A stretch of DNA of 64,000 nt from assembly GCA_021397845.1 (NCBI GenBank), contig CM038047.1, positions 123,734,112 to 123,798,111 of the forward strand, written 5' to 3'. Source of the stretch: Areca catechu. Lineage: Eukaryota > Streptophyta > Magnoliopsida > Arecales > Arecaceae. The position numbers and the translations under genes are program-made. Below the pieces are notes generated by a model. The model saw only the letters and a list, made by a program, of their open reading frames with translations. It was not told the origin of the DNA and made no database searches. Positions within the stretch are counted from its first letter, which is position 1; the number at the start of each line of letters is the position of its first letter. Shown piece after piece: positions 41,862 through 53,512 of the stretch.

Positions 41862-43808
41862 TGATGCGGGACAATATGCAAAAACTAAACTATCGATTAA
41901 TTAACAAATTATCTAATATTGACAGCAATTAATTTTTTCTGGATTTTTAGATTAAAAGTCTCGAAGAGATAAATAAAGCAAAACTAGTCACTAGTTATCT
42001 ATCCGCAAAGTAGATCTAACAAAAAAAACAAGAAAAACTAGGAATTAGTGATTAAGAAATTACCTTAAATGAGGGTTCTACTTATCAAGGAATTAGAAAT
42101 TAAAGAGTAGGGATGGGTATTTAAATTTACCAATGATGATTATATCCCTCTGGTGTGGATCTGACTGGACTCTCAAGGATCTTGCGGCAGGGCCTCAAGA
42201 AAGTCGGTCTTCGGGTGTCGAACTTCCGTGATGTTGGTTCCAAGACAAGAACACCCTGAATTGAAATCCTTGATGACTTGCAATCACTCAAAAGAAACTC
42301 AAATTAGATGGTTGGAGAAAGAAAAAAAAGAAGATGGAAAAGGAGGAAGGGAAGGGATGGAAGATGGTGGATAGGGTTTTTTGATTGTTAGATATATAGG
42401 GCCTCACAACCCGCGATGCTCCGAAGAACAAAGGAAGGGCCTTCCATCCCGTGATGCACACTGCAAAGAAAATTTGATAGAATGTCAGCTTTATTTGGTG
42501 AATAATAATTGTATTTACAAGAGGGATTAATGGTGGTATTTATAGACCACCAACATGAGTTGTATGGGTTACAAAGTCTTGCATTGATTTCCCTTGGAAA
42601 ACAACTTTTTGAAACCTTGCTTCTGGTGTCTTGGACTCTAGTCTTTAAGCTCTTCTTGGCCTTCATCAAAGTGGGTGACATCATGGGATTGACCTCTTCA
42701 GGTTGGGCGCCAACATGGGATTACTCCAATCCTTCTTGGGCGATCTTGATGGATGGTGATGTGTAGCCAAGATGGGTTCTTGAGTAGCCATGAGAGGTGG
42801 ACTTTGGAGTCTAGATGATGAGGGCTCTTGTATGAGAGTGGACGCTTCAATTTGGAAAAGAAAAAACTCATGAGTTTTAGTAGGATTCATGAGTTCTTGA
42901 AATCTTAATTTCTTGGAACTTGATTGCCTTAAACTCATAAAGTAAGGAAACCCTTGAACCTTCTCCAACTTGGGCATCCCTTTGAGATGGACTCTTGGCT
43001 GACTTCTCCTTTGGACTTGGTGACAAAATGAGGTGGGAAGGGGTGCTAACTTGGCTTGGACTCCTTCTGCTTTACTTCTCTTAAAAGTGGCGACACTTTG
43101 GTTTTGAGTTGGGTGACAAGGAGTGGTTGGTGCTAAGTTTCTTCTTCATGTGGCCTACCAAGGTAAGCGACATGGCATGTGAAGTTATCCTGATGAGGTG
43201 GCAAGTGATGTCCAAAACATGTCATGTGATGTATCCAAACTTGATGCATGTGGTGCATATGCAGGTGGGACGCCAAGAGGTAGTTGGCACATGGCTTGAT
43301 TTGAGGTAGCACATGGAGTCACATGGGTTTTGACTTGGGTCTCCTCTTGTTTTATAGGACTCAACTAATAATTACAAGACTCAATGAACAAATTAATTGC
43401 AAAGACTCAATTGTAACTAAATTCAAGCCCAACTTGATCAATTAGAACCCAATTTGATCAAAAGGCATACTGACTCATAATTAAACCATACCATACTTTA
43501 TTAGGATTGCAAATAAAAAACCCTAATTAAAGTTGGTTAAAAGGGCTAGCTAACACTAGACTATTATAATAGAATTTATGACCCAATTAAAATTGGAGTT
43601 TTTTTTACAGACTCAATTTTGGATCCAGGGATTTTTACAGGGACTCAATTTTGGGGTTTAGGGCTAAACCCAACTAGGCTAAAATAACAAAATAAAAGAT
43701 AACTATTAACAAGTGATCTGTGGTTTGGGCTTAGGGCTTCATTCACATGTGATCCACAGGGATGTGGGTTCGACTTGTTGTTTTCTTCTAGCCCTAGTGT
43801 CCACACCA
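41862..43808 (-). repeat. G3 5' LTR (1947 bp)
   Basis: Begins (plus) TGATGCGGGAC and ends TAGTGTCCACACCA, a TGGTG/CACTA type self-complementary start in sense. Flanked on the right by S RNase H at 43809. No gene inside. Confidence 0.8.
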
Positions 43809-44105
43809 ATTTGATTTCATGGCTTAGTAAAAAATAAAATTCAGTTGCTTTATCTATGGCTGAAGTCGAATATATAGTAGTTGGAAGTTGTTGTACTCAA
43901 ATCTTATAGATCAAATAACTCGAAGACTTCGGCATTAAGTTAAATAAAACTTCTATAAGATGTGATAATATAAGTGCTATTAATTTAACTAAAAATCCAG
44001 TTCAACATTCAAGAAGCAAACATATTGAAATAAGACATCACTTTATAAGAGATCATGTACGAAATGGTAATGTAATGCATGATATTGTGTGTGCTGATAG
44101 GCAAC
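43809..44105 (+). pseudogene. pol: S RNase H fragment
   Basis: One frame gives NSVALSMAEVEYIVVGSCC, LEDFGIKLNKTSIRCDNIS, AINLTKNPVQHSRSKHIEI and DIVCADRQ, with in-frame stops where Gln and Trp are expected. Beyond N3 it continues QLVDIFTKPLTKIGFAL (51190-51240) and stops. RNase H would remove RNA from the hybrid; this copy is dead. Confidence 0.9.
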
Positions 44106-44643
44106 TGATGCGGAAAAAAGGATGATGATGATGCTAACACGGATGATGCAAAGGTGGTTAAATCTTGTTTTCTTTTTAGGGTTTTATCTTTGGTTCCCGA
44201 TTGCAAGCAAAGAGAACCTAGGAAAACTGAAAGAAAAGAGGTCTATGCTAGCAGATCAATCCCTAAGAAATGATAGACCAGGACCCCAAGATTAAGGAAC
44301 CCCGGGATTAGGACTAGCTCGATACACCCAATACCTACCTAGGAGATGGGGATGCAAACCTTTCAAATTCTGAAGCACCTGGTGCAGAGATCGCTCCACT
44401 CGACGGATGCGGCCTGGATGTCCGAGCAATCGCGCCCGTGGATGCGCCGGTTCCTGATCATGTGGCCATGATGGCAAGACGACCCATCTCCGATGTCCGT
44501 AGCACCGAGGAAGACCTGTAGGCAGCAAGAGAAAGAACGGTTAGCGAAGAGATGAGAAGTGTTGAAGTTGAAATAGGGTTAGGGTAGAGAAACAGGGCTT
44601 CGAGCCTGGTATCCGACTGGAGTCCGAAATCGAAGTTGATAAC

Positions 44644-44803
44644 TTGGGGCCTCTCACCCTGCGACGTCCCGAAGGATGAAGGAATTATGGCCTCCCACCA
44701 CTCGACGCTCTCAAGAGAAGGAACGAGGCCTCACACCACTCGATGCCCTCAGGCAAAGGAACGTGGCCTCACACCAGTCGACATCCCTGGGGATGAAGGA
44801 AGC
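44644..44803. repeat. Tandem repeat of about 41 bp in the N3 LTR
   Basis: Four degenerate units of the type GGCCTCACACCACTCGACG-CCCTCAGG-(C)GAAGGAACGT. Also in the other LTR pieces at about 49217-49368 and 50198-50349. Confidence 0.75.
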
Positions 44804-45092
44804 TCTCACTCAACCTAGCCTAGGGACAAGGATTGAAGAAGAGGATGGAACACACATGCTTTCTTTCATTAATCATCAATAATCCTTTACAAGTGGGGTT
44901 TGGGTCCTTTAAATAGGCACTCAAGAGCACTTTGAAATTTAAACTACCCCATTACACTTGTCGCCCAAAATTTGGAGGAGAACTTCTTTGGCCGACCAGC
45001 TTGGATTGGCATGAATCTTGGCATTGCACCTTGACTTCCCTCTTTGGGTTGCTTGGTTTTGGTAGAAGGCATGAATGGAGGCTTGATGTCTT

Positions 45093-45330
45093 CACCATGC
45101 CTTTCTTGTTTAACTTCATTATGGAAGGAGGCTTGAGTGGAGGCATGCATCAAGGGATCATGCCTTTCTTGCTTAACTTCTTTATGGAAGAAGGCTTGAG
45201 TGGAGGCATGCATCAAGGGATTTGAAACTTCTTTCCACTTGGAGAATGGAGGATGCCTTTCTTGCTTGACTTCTTTATGGAAGGAGTCTTGAGTGGAGGC
45301 ATGCATCAAGGGATTTGAAACTTTTTTCCA
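45093..45330. repeat. Tandem repeat of about 70-90 bp in the N3 LTR
   Basis: Three units of the type ATGCCTTTCTTGCTTAACTT...GGCTTGAGTGGAGGCATGCA. The other full LTR (around 50645-50760) has two, so copy number has changed since insertion or by exchange. Confidence 0.75.
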
Positions 45331-45743
45331 TGACCGCCCATCCTAGATTGGAAGAGAGCTTGAAAAGGGGAGGGGAAGGGGGCATGGATCAAGGGGTGAG
45401 GTCCCCCCCTTAGGGTGCCCAATCATGCCAAGAGTGGAGTCCACATGGCAGGGTAGGATGGTGCCAAGTAGGAGCCTTAGGTGGGCCCCGGGTTGACATG
45501 TCTCCTTTCCTTTGTTAGGCTTAAAAAAGTCTAAACTTTTGAACCACTAAAGACTTCATGGGCTTAGACTCGGCCCAACTTATTACAAGACTCAGCTCAA
45601 CTCGATGGGATGAGGTACAGACTCCATTTAAGCAAATAAACTAGAGGCTGACAGCCTTATTACAGGACTCGATAAACATAGAACCCTAATCAAAGATCCT
45701 CCGAAGTTTGAAGGGCTCAAGTCAAACCCTGATGCCCACATCA

Positions 45744-46160
45744 ATTCTCCCGGGGTGGGAGAAACTCGACCCTGTCGAGTGGAAGTTGATTTGGCTTTGG
45801 TACTTCTCCAGCAGTCGGTGAATGGCACGTCCTCCTGGGTGATCCATGAGTCATCAGATTTGGGGTCTGCCTTGCCAACGGACCAAGTAACCTGAAAGCC
45901 TTTGCCCTGGTTTGCGGTAGCTCGACCATCCAAGATACGCACGATCCGCACTCCTTACTCAGGTCAATTTGGAAGTGGACACTCTGGTCAGGTTTACTCT
46001 CCAAAAAGGATTAGGCTCAAATCACTCGCTAGGTGGTTTGCTGGTTCCCTATACTCAACTAAGTGCAAGATATTGAGAGTCGAGCTAATGTCCCAAATCA
46101 GGGTATTAGGGTCACTCTCCTATCACTCTAAGGGACCAATTCAGTGAGCATAAAAACTTC
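45744..46160 (-). pseudogene. N3 integrase C-terminus and chromodomain relic, 3' hairpin, polypurine tract
   Basis: In sense: a decayed GPY/F region (GPLRVI at about 46140), ISSTLNILHLVEYREPA, then the chromodomain. Its parts lie in two frames: RIVRILDGRATANQGKGF, then YLVRWQGRP in another, then SDDSWITQED back in the first, so there are two small length changes. The stem CTCGAC-AGG-GTCGAG is at 45765-45779, followed by CCCCGGGAGAAT before the LTR. Confidence 0.83.
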
Positions 46161-46392
46161 TTTATTATTTCAGAATCCCCAATTCTCTACTTAGCTTGCT
46201 TTCAGGAACAACCAAATTTTAATTATTAATTTTCGTGTCCCTAGTATGCAATGCAAGAGATCATGCAGATTCTGAGACTCAAGTAACACTCAACAAAAGC
46301 AAACTAAACTAGGTATTCCTAGTAAGAGGAATTTTTTGGGGTCCTAGGGCCTAAACCTACTAGACCATTGGTTCTCTAGGCTTGACCCTAGC

Positions 46393-47751
46393 CTAGTATG
46401 CACAAGAAAGATTTTTTAGGATCCCTAACAGATGCCATAAAGTATACCAGAAGTAGAGGGCGAATGGGATGGGCTCTAAGGAGTCACACATTCTAGTAGT
46501 CTCAATAAAAAGTAACCTCCTGGCTCTAGGGATATGAGATGGCTTAAGAAAAGGCTGGGAATAAAAAGGAGACTCAAGGACTGGTTCGAAGTTTAGGCAG
46601 TTGACCTTAATGTATGAATGAAGGTCTAAAGGTGTGCTCATCTTAACCTCATGGTCAGTACTAGGAGGATCGATAGGTGCAAGTCCTCGGGTAGGCGGGA
46701 TGCTCCTAGATAGTGGAGGGCTTTCGGGAAGGTCTTTGGAACATTCATCTTGAGAATCTATACCTTCATCTATTTCGTTTGATCCTGGCTTGGTCAGTTC
46801 TACTACAAGGTCTATAGTGGACTCAGGATCATTATCATTTGGGTCCTTGCTAAGTTCTGGGGTATCCTTAATGATTCCATCAGGTGGGAGCTGATCAATT
46901 AAATTATCAGGCGATACCTCCTCACATTCTTCTTCTTCTTCATATTCATTAATCAAGCTTATGTCAGGCTCATATATGACCTCTTCAAAGTCACTAAAGG
47001 GTTCTAATCCTTTCTCCTTTGGTTCCTCTATAGGCACGACTATGGTTGGGTCAACTACTTTTGGGATGGCCATACCTAACTCCTTCTCAGTGTTTTCTTT
47101 CTGGTCAAGAGGTGACACGGGTGGGGATTGATAAACAAAAGTCTGGTTCACTACAGATGTCAGATCAATCGGGATTTGATTCAAGTTTGTAGAGGTCGGC
47201 TTTAAGTCCAAAGTATTAGATCGAGTATATCTTAAATACCACTCACAGTCTTGGGCTTCTTGGTAGGCTTGCTCTAACTTATTGGTCTTTTTAAAGCCTA
47301 ATTTTCTATAGATGTTTGGGTGTAGCCAAGCCCTAAACCTCAATGTGATCTGAACCTCAGTCACAATGGTATTACATTTCATGATATACCACTGGAAGTC
47401 CTCGATATACTCAGACACTGGCCTATTACCTTGTCTCAATTGGTACCACCGGCCTAGAAGTCTTTGCACATAGGATTCACCTAGGTACCCTTCTCTCAAC
47501 TTACTTCTCATGTCTTTCCAAGTTACCATAGACTCTTGTCTCTCATACTTCATTCTTCCTCAAACATCAAACCAATAACGTTCGGCTGAACCCCAAAGAT
47601 GCATTTGGGCAAACCTGACCTTACTATCCTCACACAGATCGCTCCACTTAAAATATTCATCCATATCGTCCTCCCAATCAATATAAACCTAACGATCATG
47701 ACTTCCTCGAAAAGGATGAAACTGAGGATAGACTCTAGGGTTAGATGCCAT
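46393..47751 (-). pseudogene. gag: N3 Gag-type protein with integrase-core scrap
   Basis: Start taken at 47751 (MASNPRVYPQFHPFRGS). Two in-frame stops (TAG and TGA) come before the 386-residue open part starting at 47553. The Gag core is kept: VYIDWEDDMDEYFKW, RFAQMHLWGSAERYW, TWKDMRSKLREGYL, RQGNRPVSEYIEDF. Then a long acidic region with EVIYEPDISLINEYEEEE, matching the N1 motif, and a C-terminus FALYFWYTLWHLLG-ILKNLSCAY, the integrase-core scrap also seen in N1 and N2. It ends in a stop, after which ARVKPREP is still readable. No zinc knuckle seen. Confidence 0.85.
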
Positions 47752-48271
47752 GAAAATACTGACTAGCTAAAGGGCAGTTAGGCTAAAGGACTCCTAATTC
47801 TAGACAAGTCATGCAACACACAACGAACGTCTAAGATCTAATAGACCTAGAATCTCAACCAGTTGCCTAGGTCAGAGTGGCAAACCAGTCTGTAGTAGCC
47901 TTGTCCTTGGCCAGGTAGGTGGAGGGGAGTGGAGGTTCCTCTCTGCTTGCCTTAGACACCAGTTTTGCAATTGGCCAGGTAAGTGAACCAACCCACAAGC
48001 CCTGATTTACCAAGCCTAGACACCAAGAACTCAGTACAAACAGATTGGGCTATCACCAAGATTAGACACTTGGTCTCGACTCGACGAAATGGGTGTCCCT
48101 AAGCTCTCTAGAGCAATTAGGTGTCTAACTGATTTTAGTAAGGGTTTGGGTTTGGGATGCAGGTTAGTGGTTTGTGGGCTAGGGACAGGTGATGAACTCC
48201 TGACCCTATGTCAAATTGCCTCCCTTAAGTGTTTTATGAACAATATAGGCACAGAAATGTCTAAGAAACAG

Positions 48272-48328
<57 letters not shown>

Positions 48329-48663
48329 TATATATATTTGGATATATGGATGATAAGCAAAGTGCAAAAGAAGTCTAAATATGAACTAATTGCATGAACT
48401 AACTAAATGAGACAAGAAAGAGATGCTTGCTGAAACTGCAGGCCTGAGATTTTCTCAGGTGGTATTTCGGCTTGTAGAATTTTTACAGGCTGAAATAAAA
48501 TCTGAGAAAATAAAAGAAGAATCCTCTAAATTAAACAGATCCAGCAAAAGAAAAATCAGATAAAACGGAGATTCCTACAAAGAAGAAAAATTAAAATAGC
48601 AGACTATATATGGGCTGGACAGAATGCAGAGACCTAAATGCAAGAGCACTAGTCCTAGCCTAG
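47752..48663 (-). promoter_or_regulatory. N3 5' leader
   Basis: Carries the shared module at about 47885-48020 (GGTGTCTAGG, GTTGGTTCACTTACCTGGCCAATT, CTGGTGTCTAAGGCAAGCA, CCACCTACCTGGCC in sense) and a decayed CTCTAG/TTAGGG hairpin at about 48093-48112. A long TA run follows. Confidence 0.65.
48274..48322. repeat. (TA)n microsatellite
   Basis: About 24 TA units without interruption, in the N3 leader. Confidence 0.97.
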
Positions 48664-48675
48664 GCTCTGATACCA
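48664..48675 (-). other. N3 primer binding site
   Basis: Plus strand GCTCTGATACCA; four bases from the LTR end at 48680. Confidence 0.9.
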
Positions 48676-48679
48676 AGAA

Positions 48680-49668
48680 TGATGCGGAAAAATGGATGAA
48701 GATGATGCTAGCACGGATGATGCAAAGGTGGTTATATCTTGTTTTCTTTTAGGGTTTTATCTTGATTCTCGAAGACGAACAATGGGGCAAACATAGGATA
48801 AATTGTAACAATGAAACCAATGCCAGCAGGTAGAATCTCTAGAGAGTAGGGATGGAGAACAAGACCCCGGGATTGAGAAACCCCGGTAGGACTAGCTCGC
48901 CAAACAATACCTTACCTGGGAGAAATAAGCGCGAACCTCCATGCTTATCGCACTCGATGACGAGATCGCTCTCACTTGGCGGATGCGGCCTGGATGCCTG
49001 AGCAGTCGGTACCCACGATGGTGCCAGCCTCCAGGTTACGTGATCGTGAAGGCGAAGTGAACCATCATCGATGCCCGTGGTACCTGGAAAGACCTGAAAA
49101 CAAATCCGCGACAGAATCAATGGAGAGTTGAGGAGTAGTGAAGTAGAAGTAGGGTTAGGGTTAGGGAAGGTTTCGAGCCCGGCGCCTGGAGGGACTCGAA
49201 GTCGAAAGGATAGCTTGGGGCCTCGCACCCTGTGATGTCCTGGAGGACGATGGAATGTGGCCTCTCACCATGCGATGCCCTCAGGCGAAGGAACGTGGCC
49301 TCTCACCATGCGACGCCCTCAGGCGAAGGAACGTGGCCTCACACCACTCGACATCCCTGGGGATGAAGGAAGCTCTCACTCAACCTAGCCTAGGGACAAG
49401 GATAGAAGAAGAGGATGGAGCACACAAGCTTTCTTTCATTAATCATCAATAATCCTTTACATGAGGGGTTTGGGTCCTTTAAATAGGCACTCAAGAGCAC
49501 TTTGAAATTTAAACTACTCCATTACACTTGGCGCCCAAAATTTGGAGGAGAACTTCTTTGGCTGACTAGCTTGGATTGGCATGAATCTTGGCATTGCACT
49601 TTGACTTCCCTCTTTGGGTTGCTTGGTTTTGGTAGAATGTGTGAATGGAGGCTTGATGTCTTCATTCA
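48680..49668 (-). repeat. N3 5' LTR, incomplete inner copy
   Basis: Adjoins the primer site. It starts (plus) TGATGCGGAAAAATGG and follows the LTR to GGCTTGATGTCTTCA (49651-49665), where it breaks. Its first 300 bases differ much more from the 3' LTR than the outer copy does, so it stems from another subfamily. Confidence 0.8.
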
Positions 49669-49673
49669 GGCTT

Positions 49674-51188
49674 GATGATGATGATGCTAACACGGATGAT
49701 GCAAAGGTGGTTTTATCTTGTTTTCTTTTTAGGGTTTTATCTTTGGTTCCCGATTGCAAGCAAAGAGAACCTAGGAAAAATGAAAGAAAGAGGTCTATGC
49801 TAGCAGATAAATCAGTAAGAAATGATAGACCAGGACCCCGAGATTAAGGAACCCCGGGATTAGGACTAGCTCGATACACCCAATACCTACCTAGGAGATG
49901 GGGATGCAAACCTTTCAAATTTTGAAGCGCCTGGTGCAGAGATCGCTCCACTCGATGGATGCGGCCTGGATGTCCAAGCAATCGTGCCTGTGGATGCGCC
50001 GGTTCCCGATCATATGGCCGTGATGGCAAGACGACCCATCTTCGATGTCCGTAGCACCGTGGAAGACCTGTAGGCAGCAAGAGAAAGAATGGTTAGCAAA
50101 GAGATGAGAAGTGTTGAAGTTGAAATAGGGTTAGGATAGAGAAACAGGGCTTCGAGCCCGGTATCCGACTAGAGTCCGAAATCGAAGTTAATAACTTGGT
50201 TCCTCGCACCCCGCGACGTCCCGGAGGATGAAGGAATTGTGGCCTCCCACCACTCGATGCTCTAAGGCGAAGGAACGTGGCCTCACACCACTCGACGCCC
50301 TCAGGCGATGGAACATGGCCTCACACCACTCGACATCCCTGGGGATGAAGGAATCTCTCACTCAACCTATCCTAGGGACAAGGATAGAAGAAGAGGATGG
50401 AACACACAAGCTTTCTTTCATTAATTATCAATAATCCTTTACAAGAGGGGTTTGGGTCCTTTAAATAGGCACTCAAGAGCACTTTGAAATTTAAACTACC
50501 CCATTATACTTGGCACCCAAAATTTGGAGGAGAACTTCATTGGCCGACCAGCTTGGATTGGCATGAATCTTGGTAATGCACCTTGACTTCCCTTTTTGGG
50601 TTGCTTTGTTTTGGTAGAAGGCGTGAATGGAGGCTTGATGTCTTCACCATGCCTTTCTTGCTTAACTTCATTATGGAAGGAGGCTTGAGTGGAGGCATGC
50701 ATCAAAGGATCATGCCTTTCTTGCTTAACTTCTTTATGGAAGAAGGCTTGAGTGGAGGATTTGAAACTTCTTTCCATGACCGCCCATCCTATATTGGAAG
50801 AGAGCTTGAAGAGGGGAGGGGAAGGGGGCATGGATCAAGGGGTGAGGTCCCCCCCTTAGGGCGCCCAATCATGCCAAGAGTGGAGTCCACATGACGGGGT
50901 AGGATGGCGCCAAGTAGGAGACCTAGGTGGGCCCCGGGTTGACATGTCTCCTTGCCTTTGTTAGGCTTAAAGAGTCTAAACTTTTGAACCACTAAAGTCT
51001 TCATGGGCTTAGACTCGGCCTGACTTATTACAAGACTCAGCTCGAGCCGATGGGTCGAGGTACAGACTCCATTTAAGCAAATAAACTAGAGGCTGACAGC
51101 CTTATTACAGGACTCGATAAATACAGAACCCTAATCAGAGATCCCCCGAAGTTTGAAGGGCTCAAGTTAAACCCTGATGCCCACATCA
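49674..51188 (-). repeat. N3 5' LTR, outer copy
   Basis: Lacks only about the first 15 bases and follows the 3' LTR closely to TGATGCCCACATCA (51175-51188). GCAAC follows. Joined to the inner copy at a shared GGCTTGATG. Confidence 0.85.
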
Positions 51189-51193
51189 GCAAC

Positions 51194-51824
51194 TAGTTGA
51201 TATTTTCACAAAACCCTTAACGAAGATAGGTTTTGCATTATCAGAAGAGAGTTAGTCATCACTAATCTCTTTGACTAAAGTCTTTCAAATTCTTGTTGAA
51301 ATCCTTTTAATTACCTAAAATTCTCTTAAATATATCTTAGAATAATCCCTAGACAGTTCCCTAATTTTTTTGAAATTTATTAAATTTTATTCTAATTTTT
51401 TTCTAAAAATGACCAAGTGTCGACACTTGTAAAATGTTCCAAGTGTCGACAATTGTAAAATGTTCCAAGTGTGGACTTATCGAAGTGTCGATACTTGAGC
51501 AATTTTCCAAGTGTCGACTCATGAATGGATCGACTGCATTTTTAAGGCATCATCCGAATGGTTTTCTCACTCATTTTTCATTCTCCCATTTTCCTTGTGG
51601 TCCCCAAACCTTCCAATCATCCCCAAAATAGTGAACTTCCATCCCTATCCTTCCATTCTTAGAAAATTTCTCATTCTTTTCTTATTTTTGGGTTGATTTT
51701 CCCTCATTCCTTTCAGTTTTTCCCATTCTTGGTTTGTTTGGGTCTGTTCTTCTCTTCTTCGGCTCATTTTCACTTTTTTTGGTTCATCCTTCTTTCCGGT
51801 TCACTCTTAGTTGTTCTAGTGGTC
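51194..51824 (+). other. S region between pol and the extra ORF, with palindromes
   Basis: The end of RNase H reads to a TAG near 51256. AT-rich sequence follows, then a cluster of AAGTGTCGAC repeats at 51412-51526, including the perfect 16-bp palindrome CAAGTGTCGACACTTG (51414-51429). A pyrimidine-rich stretch (51590-51800) leads to the ATG at 51825. Confidence 0.75.
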
Positions 51825-53512
51825 ATGGCACCTAAGAAGCAAGTGGTTTTCTACAAAAAATGGTCATCTTTCGAGCATGGCGAGCCGAGTTTCGGGGAGA
51901 GGATGTCTAAGGCCCATCATGATCCAGCCATACATCATGAGCAGCTCGAAGATCAGCAGGCGGACAGAGCACCCCCTTCGCAGTTGTCCCTCATAGTAGA
52001 GAGAGTTGCAGGGAAAGTTATAGCATGCGGGAGGAGAGTCGATCTTCAGTTTTGGGATTCAGAGGGGTTCATCATTGGAGATTTGTTAAGGGTAGCAAGC
52101 CTTGTGCCCTTATTTACCATGAGAGAGGTACTTCCCACACCTGATGCATGAGTTTTACGAGAGCATGGCTACTGATGGCATCAGGTGGATAGCTCGAGTC
52201 AGGGGTGTTGAGATTCCAGTGACCCTTGAGACCCTTAGCAGAGTTTGGGAGATTCCACTATATGGTTTGGCAACTAATTGGGTCGGTGACAGAGATGCTA
52301 CATTCAGATGCATACTGGAGCGCGAGGACTCCAGGGGGTATCAGTTATGTCAGTGAACCAATTATCTTTAGAGATGAGAGTGCTCCACCATATTATTGCT
52401 CAAATTCTGGTTTCGAAGACTGGCAAATTCGACTTCATCACTAAGCAGGAGTTGGTGTTGATGGTTGCTCTAAGATAGCGGATGGCCATCAACCTACCCA
52501 TGATCATGGTTCACCATATGGGTGTGGTAGCCTCCCTGCGAAAATTATGCCTACCATATGGTATGCGTCTGATGAAGATTTTTAGAACTTTTGGTATCCC
52601 TCTAAAGGATGAGACCTCCAAAGAGATTCTCCACACAAACACTTATGGGAGAAATCTCTATATTGCATGGGATTTAGGAGAGTTGGCTGCAGGTGGGTTA
52701 GACAAGAGTCAGGCCAGGAGCCAGATGAGGAGGATGGGCTGAGAGCTACTGAGGCAAGACCCTCTAGACATGCACCATAGATTAGTCCCCCCAAACCTGC
52801 TTCTGCTACTACTTCTGAGTCAAATCCCTCTACACCTACACCTGCTCGTGCTCTAGCTATAGCTTCTTGAGACTCTACAGCTACAGATTCTACCTTCGGG
52901 GAGCACATCACTAAGCAGATTACTGGAGTCAGGGAGGAGATATTGGGATTGTCTGCCAGGACTACCAGGTTATAGTTGGAGCTGCATGGACTGAAATCTC
53001 ACATAGATAAGCAGCTCGCAGGCATCAGACAGACCATGGAGGCTGGATATATGGAGATCAGTGACTTGTTGAGATCACTGTTGCCTCTAGCTGGACACTC
53101 AGTTCCTCCACCTCATCCTCTGCCAGTAGATGGTGATAATGATGCACATGATGGCACTGCTGGTGATGATCATGATGATGGTGATGGCATAGCTAGCGAT
53201 GATGGTTCAGACAATGGTAGTGATGGTGATGGTGATGATGGTGGTGGTTATCAGATTGTTAGTAGAGAGGATCAGACTCCACATGTTCCTGCTCAGACTT
53301 CAGTCCGTGCTCCTATTGATCAGCGAGCCATTGACTCAACCTTTATGACACCTGCGGAGAACCTTACTACTCATGCCACTAGGACTACTAGAGTCATGGA
53401 TAGATCTGGACCTTCCATTAGAACTAAAAGTATGTTGCATAAGACTCCTATATCTTCATCCTCTAGAGTGTTGGCACCCATAGTTTTAGAGTTTCCATTT
53501 GATGAGGTGTAG
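51825..53512 (+). pseudogene. S extra ORF downstream of pol (plant transposon-protein-like), broken
   Basis: Start MAPKKQVVFYKKWSSFEHG at 51825, open to 52151. The frame then shifts to HEFYESM, VRGVEIPVTLETLSRVWEIP (52144-52356) and later INLPMIMVHHMG, LRKLCLPYGMRLMKIFRTFG (52482-52742). The last open piece (52976-53512) has a short heptad region, an Asp/Gly-rich stretch of about 40 residues and a basic end. The motifs EFY, VRG..I..T and LPYGM..T match my memory of the family annotated as putative plant transposon protein domain; Sireviruses are known to carry an extra ORF after pol. Function unknown. At least three breaks. Confidence 0.6.

Larger units (their letters stand above)
44106..45743 (-). 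repeat. N3 3' LTR (1638 bp)
   Basis: Begins (plus) TGATGCGGAAAAAAGG and ends TGATGCCCACATCA. Contains two tandem-repeat blocks (44644-44803 and about 45093-45330), and CCTTTAAATAGGC as TATA-like signal (minus) near 44910. No gene; the frames open here are products of the repeats. Confidence 0.92.
44106..51188 (-). mobile_element. N3: non-autonomous chromovirus derivative with a doubled LTR region
   Basis: Target duplication GCAAC (44101-44105, 51189-51193). 3' LTR 44106-45743; internal 45744-48679 with chromodomain relic, Gag-type ORF, leader and primer site. The 5' side carries an incomplete LTR (48680 to about 49668) joined to a second, nearly complete LTR (about 49674-51188). No protease or RT. 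Same design as N1 and N2 but it keeps the Gag core. Confidence 0.92.

Noticed and set aside
48274..48322. TA run as an origin or promoter.
   Set aside because: A plain microsatellite without other signals; not tied to an LTR promoter position.
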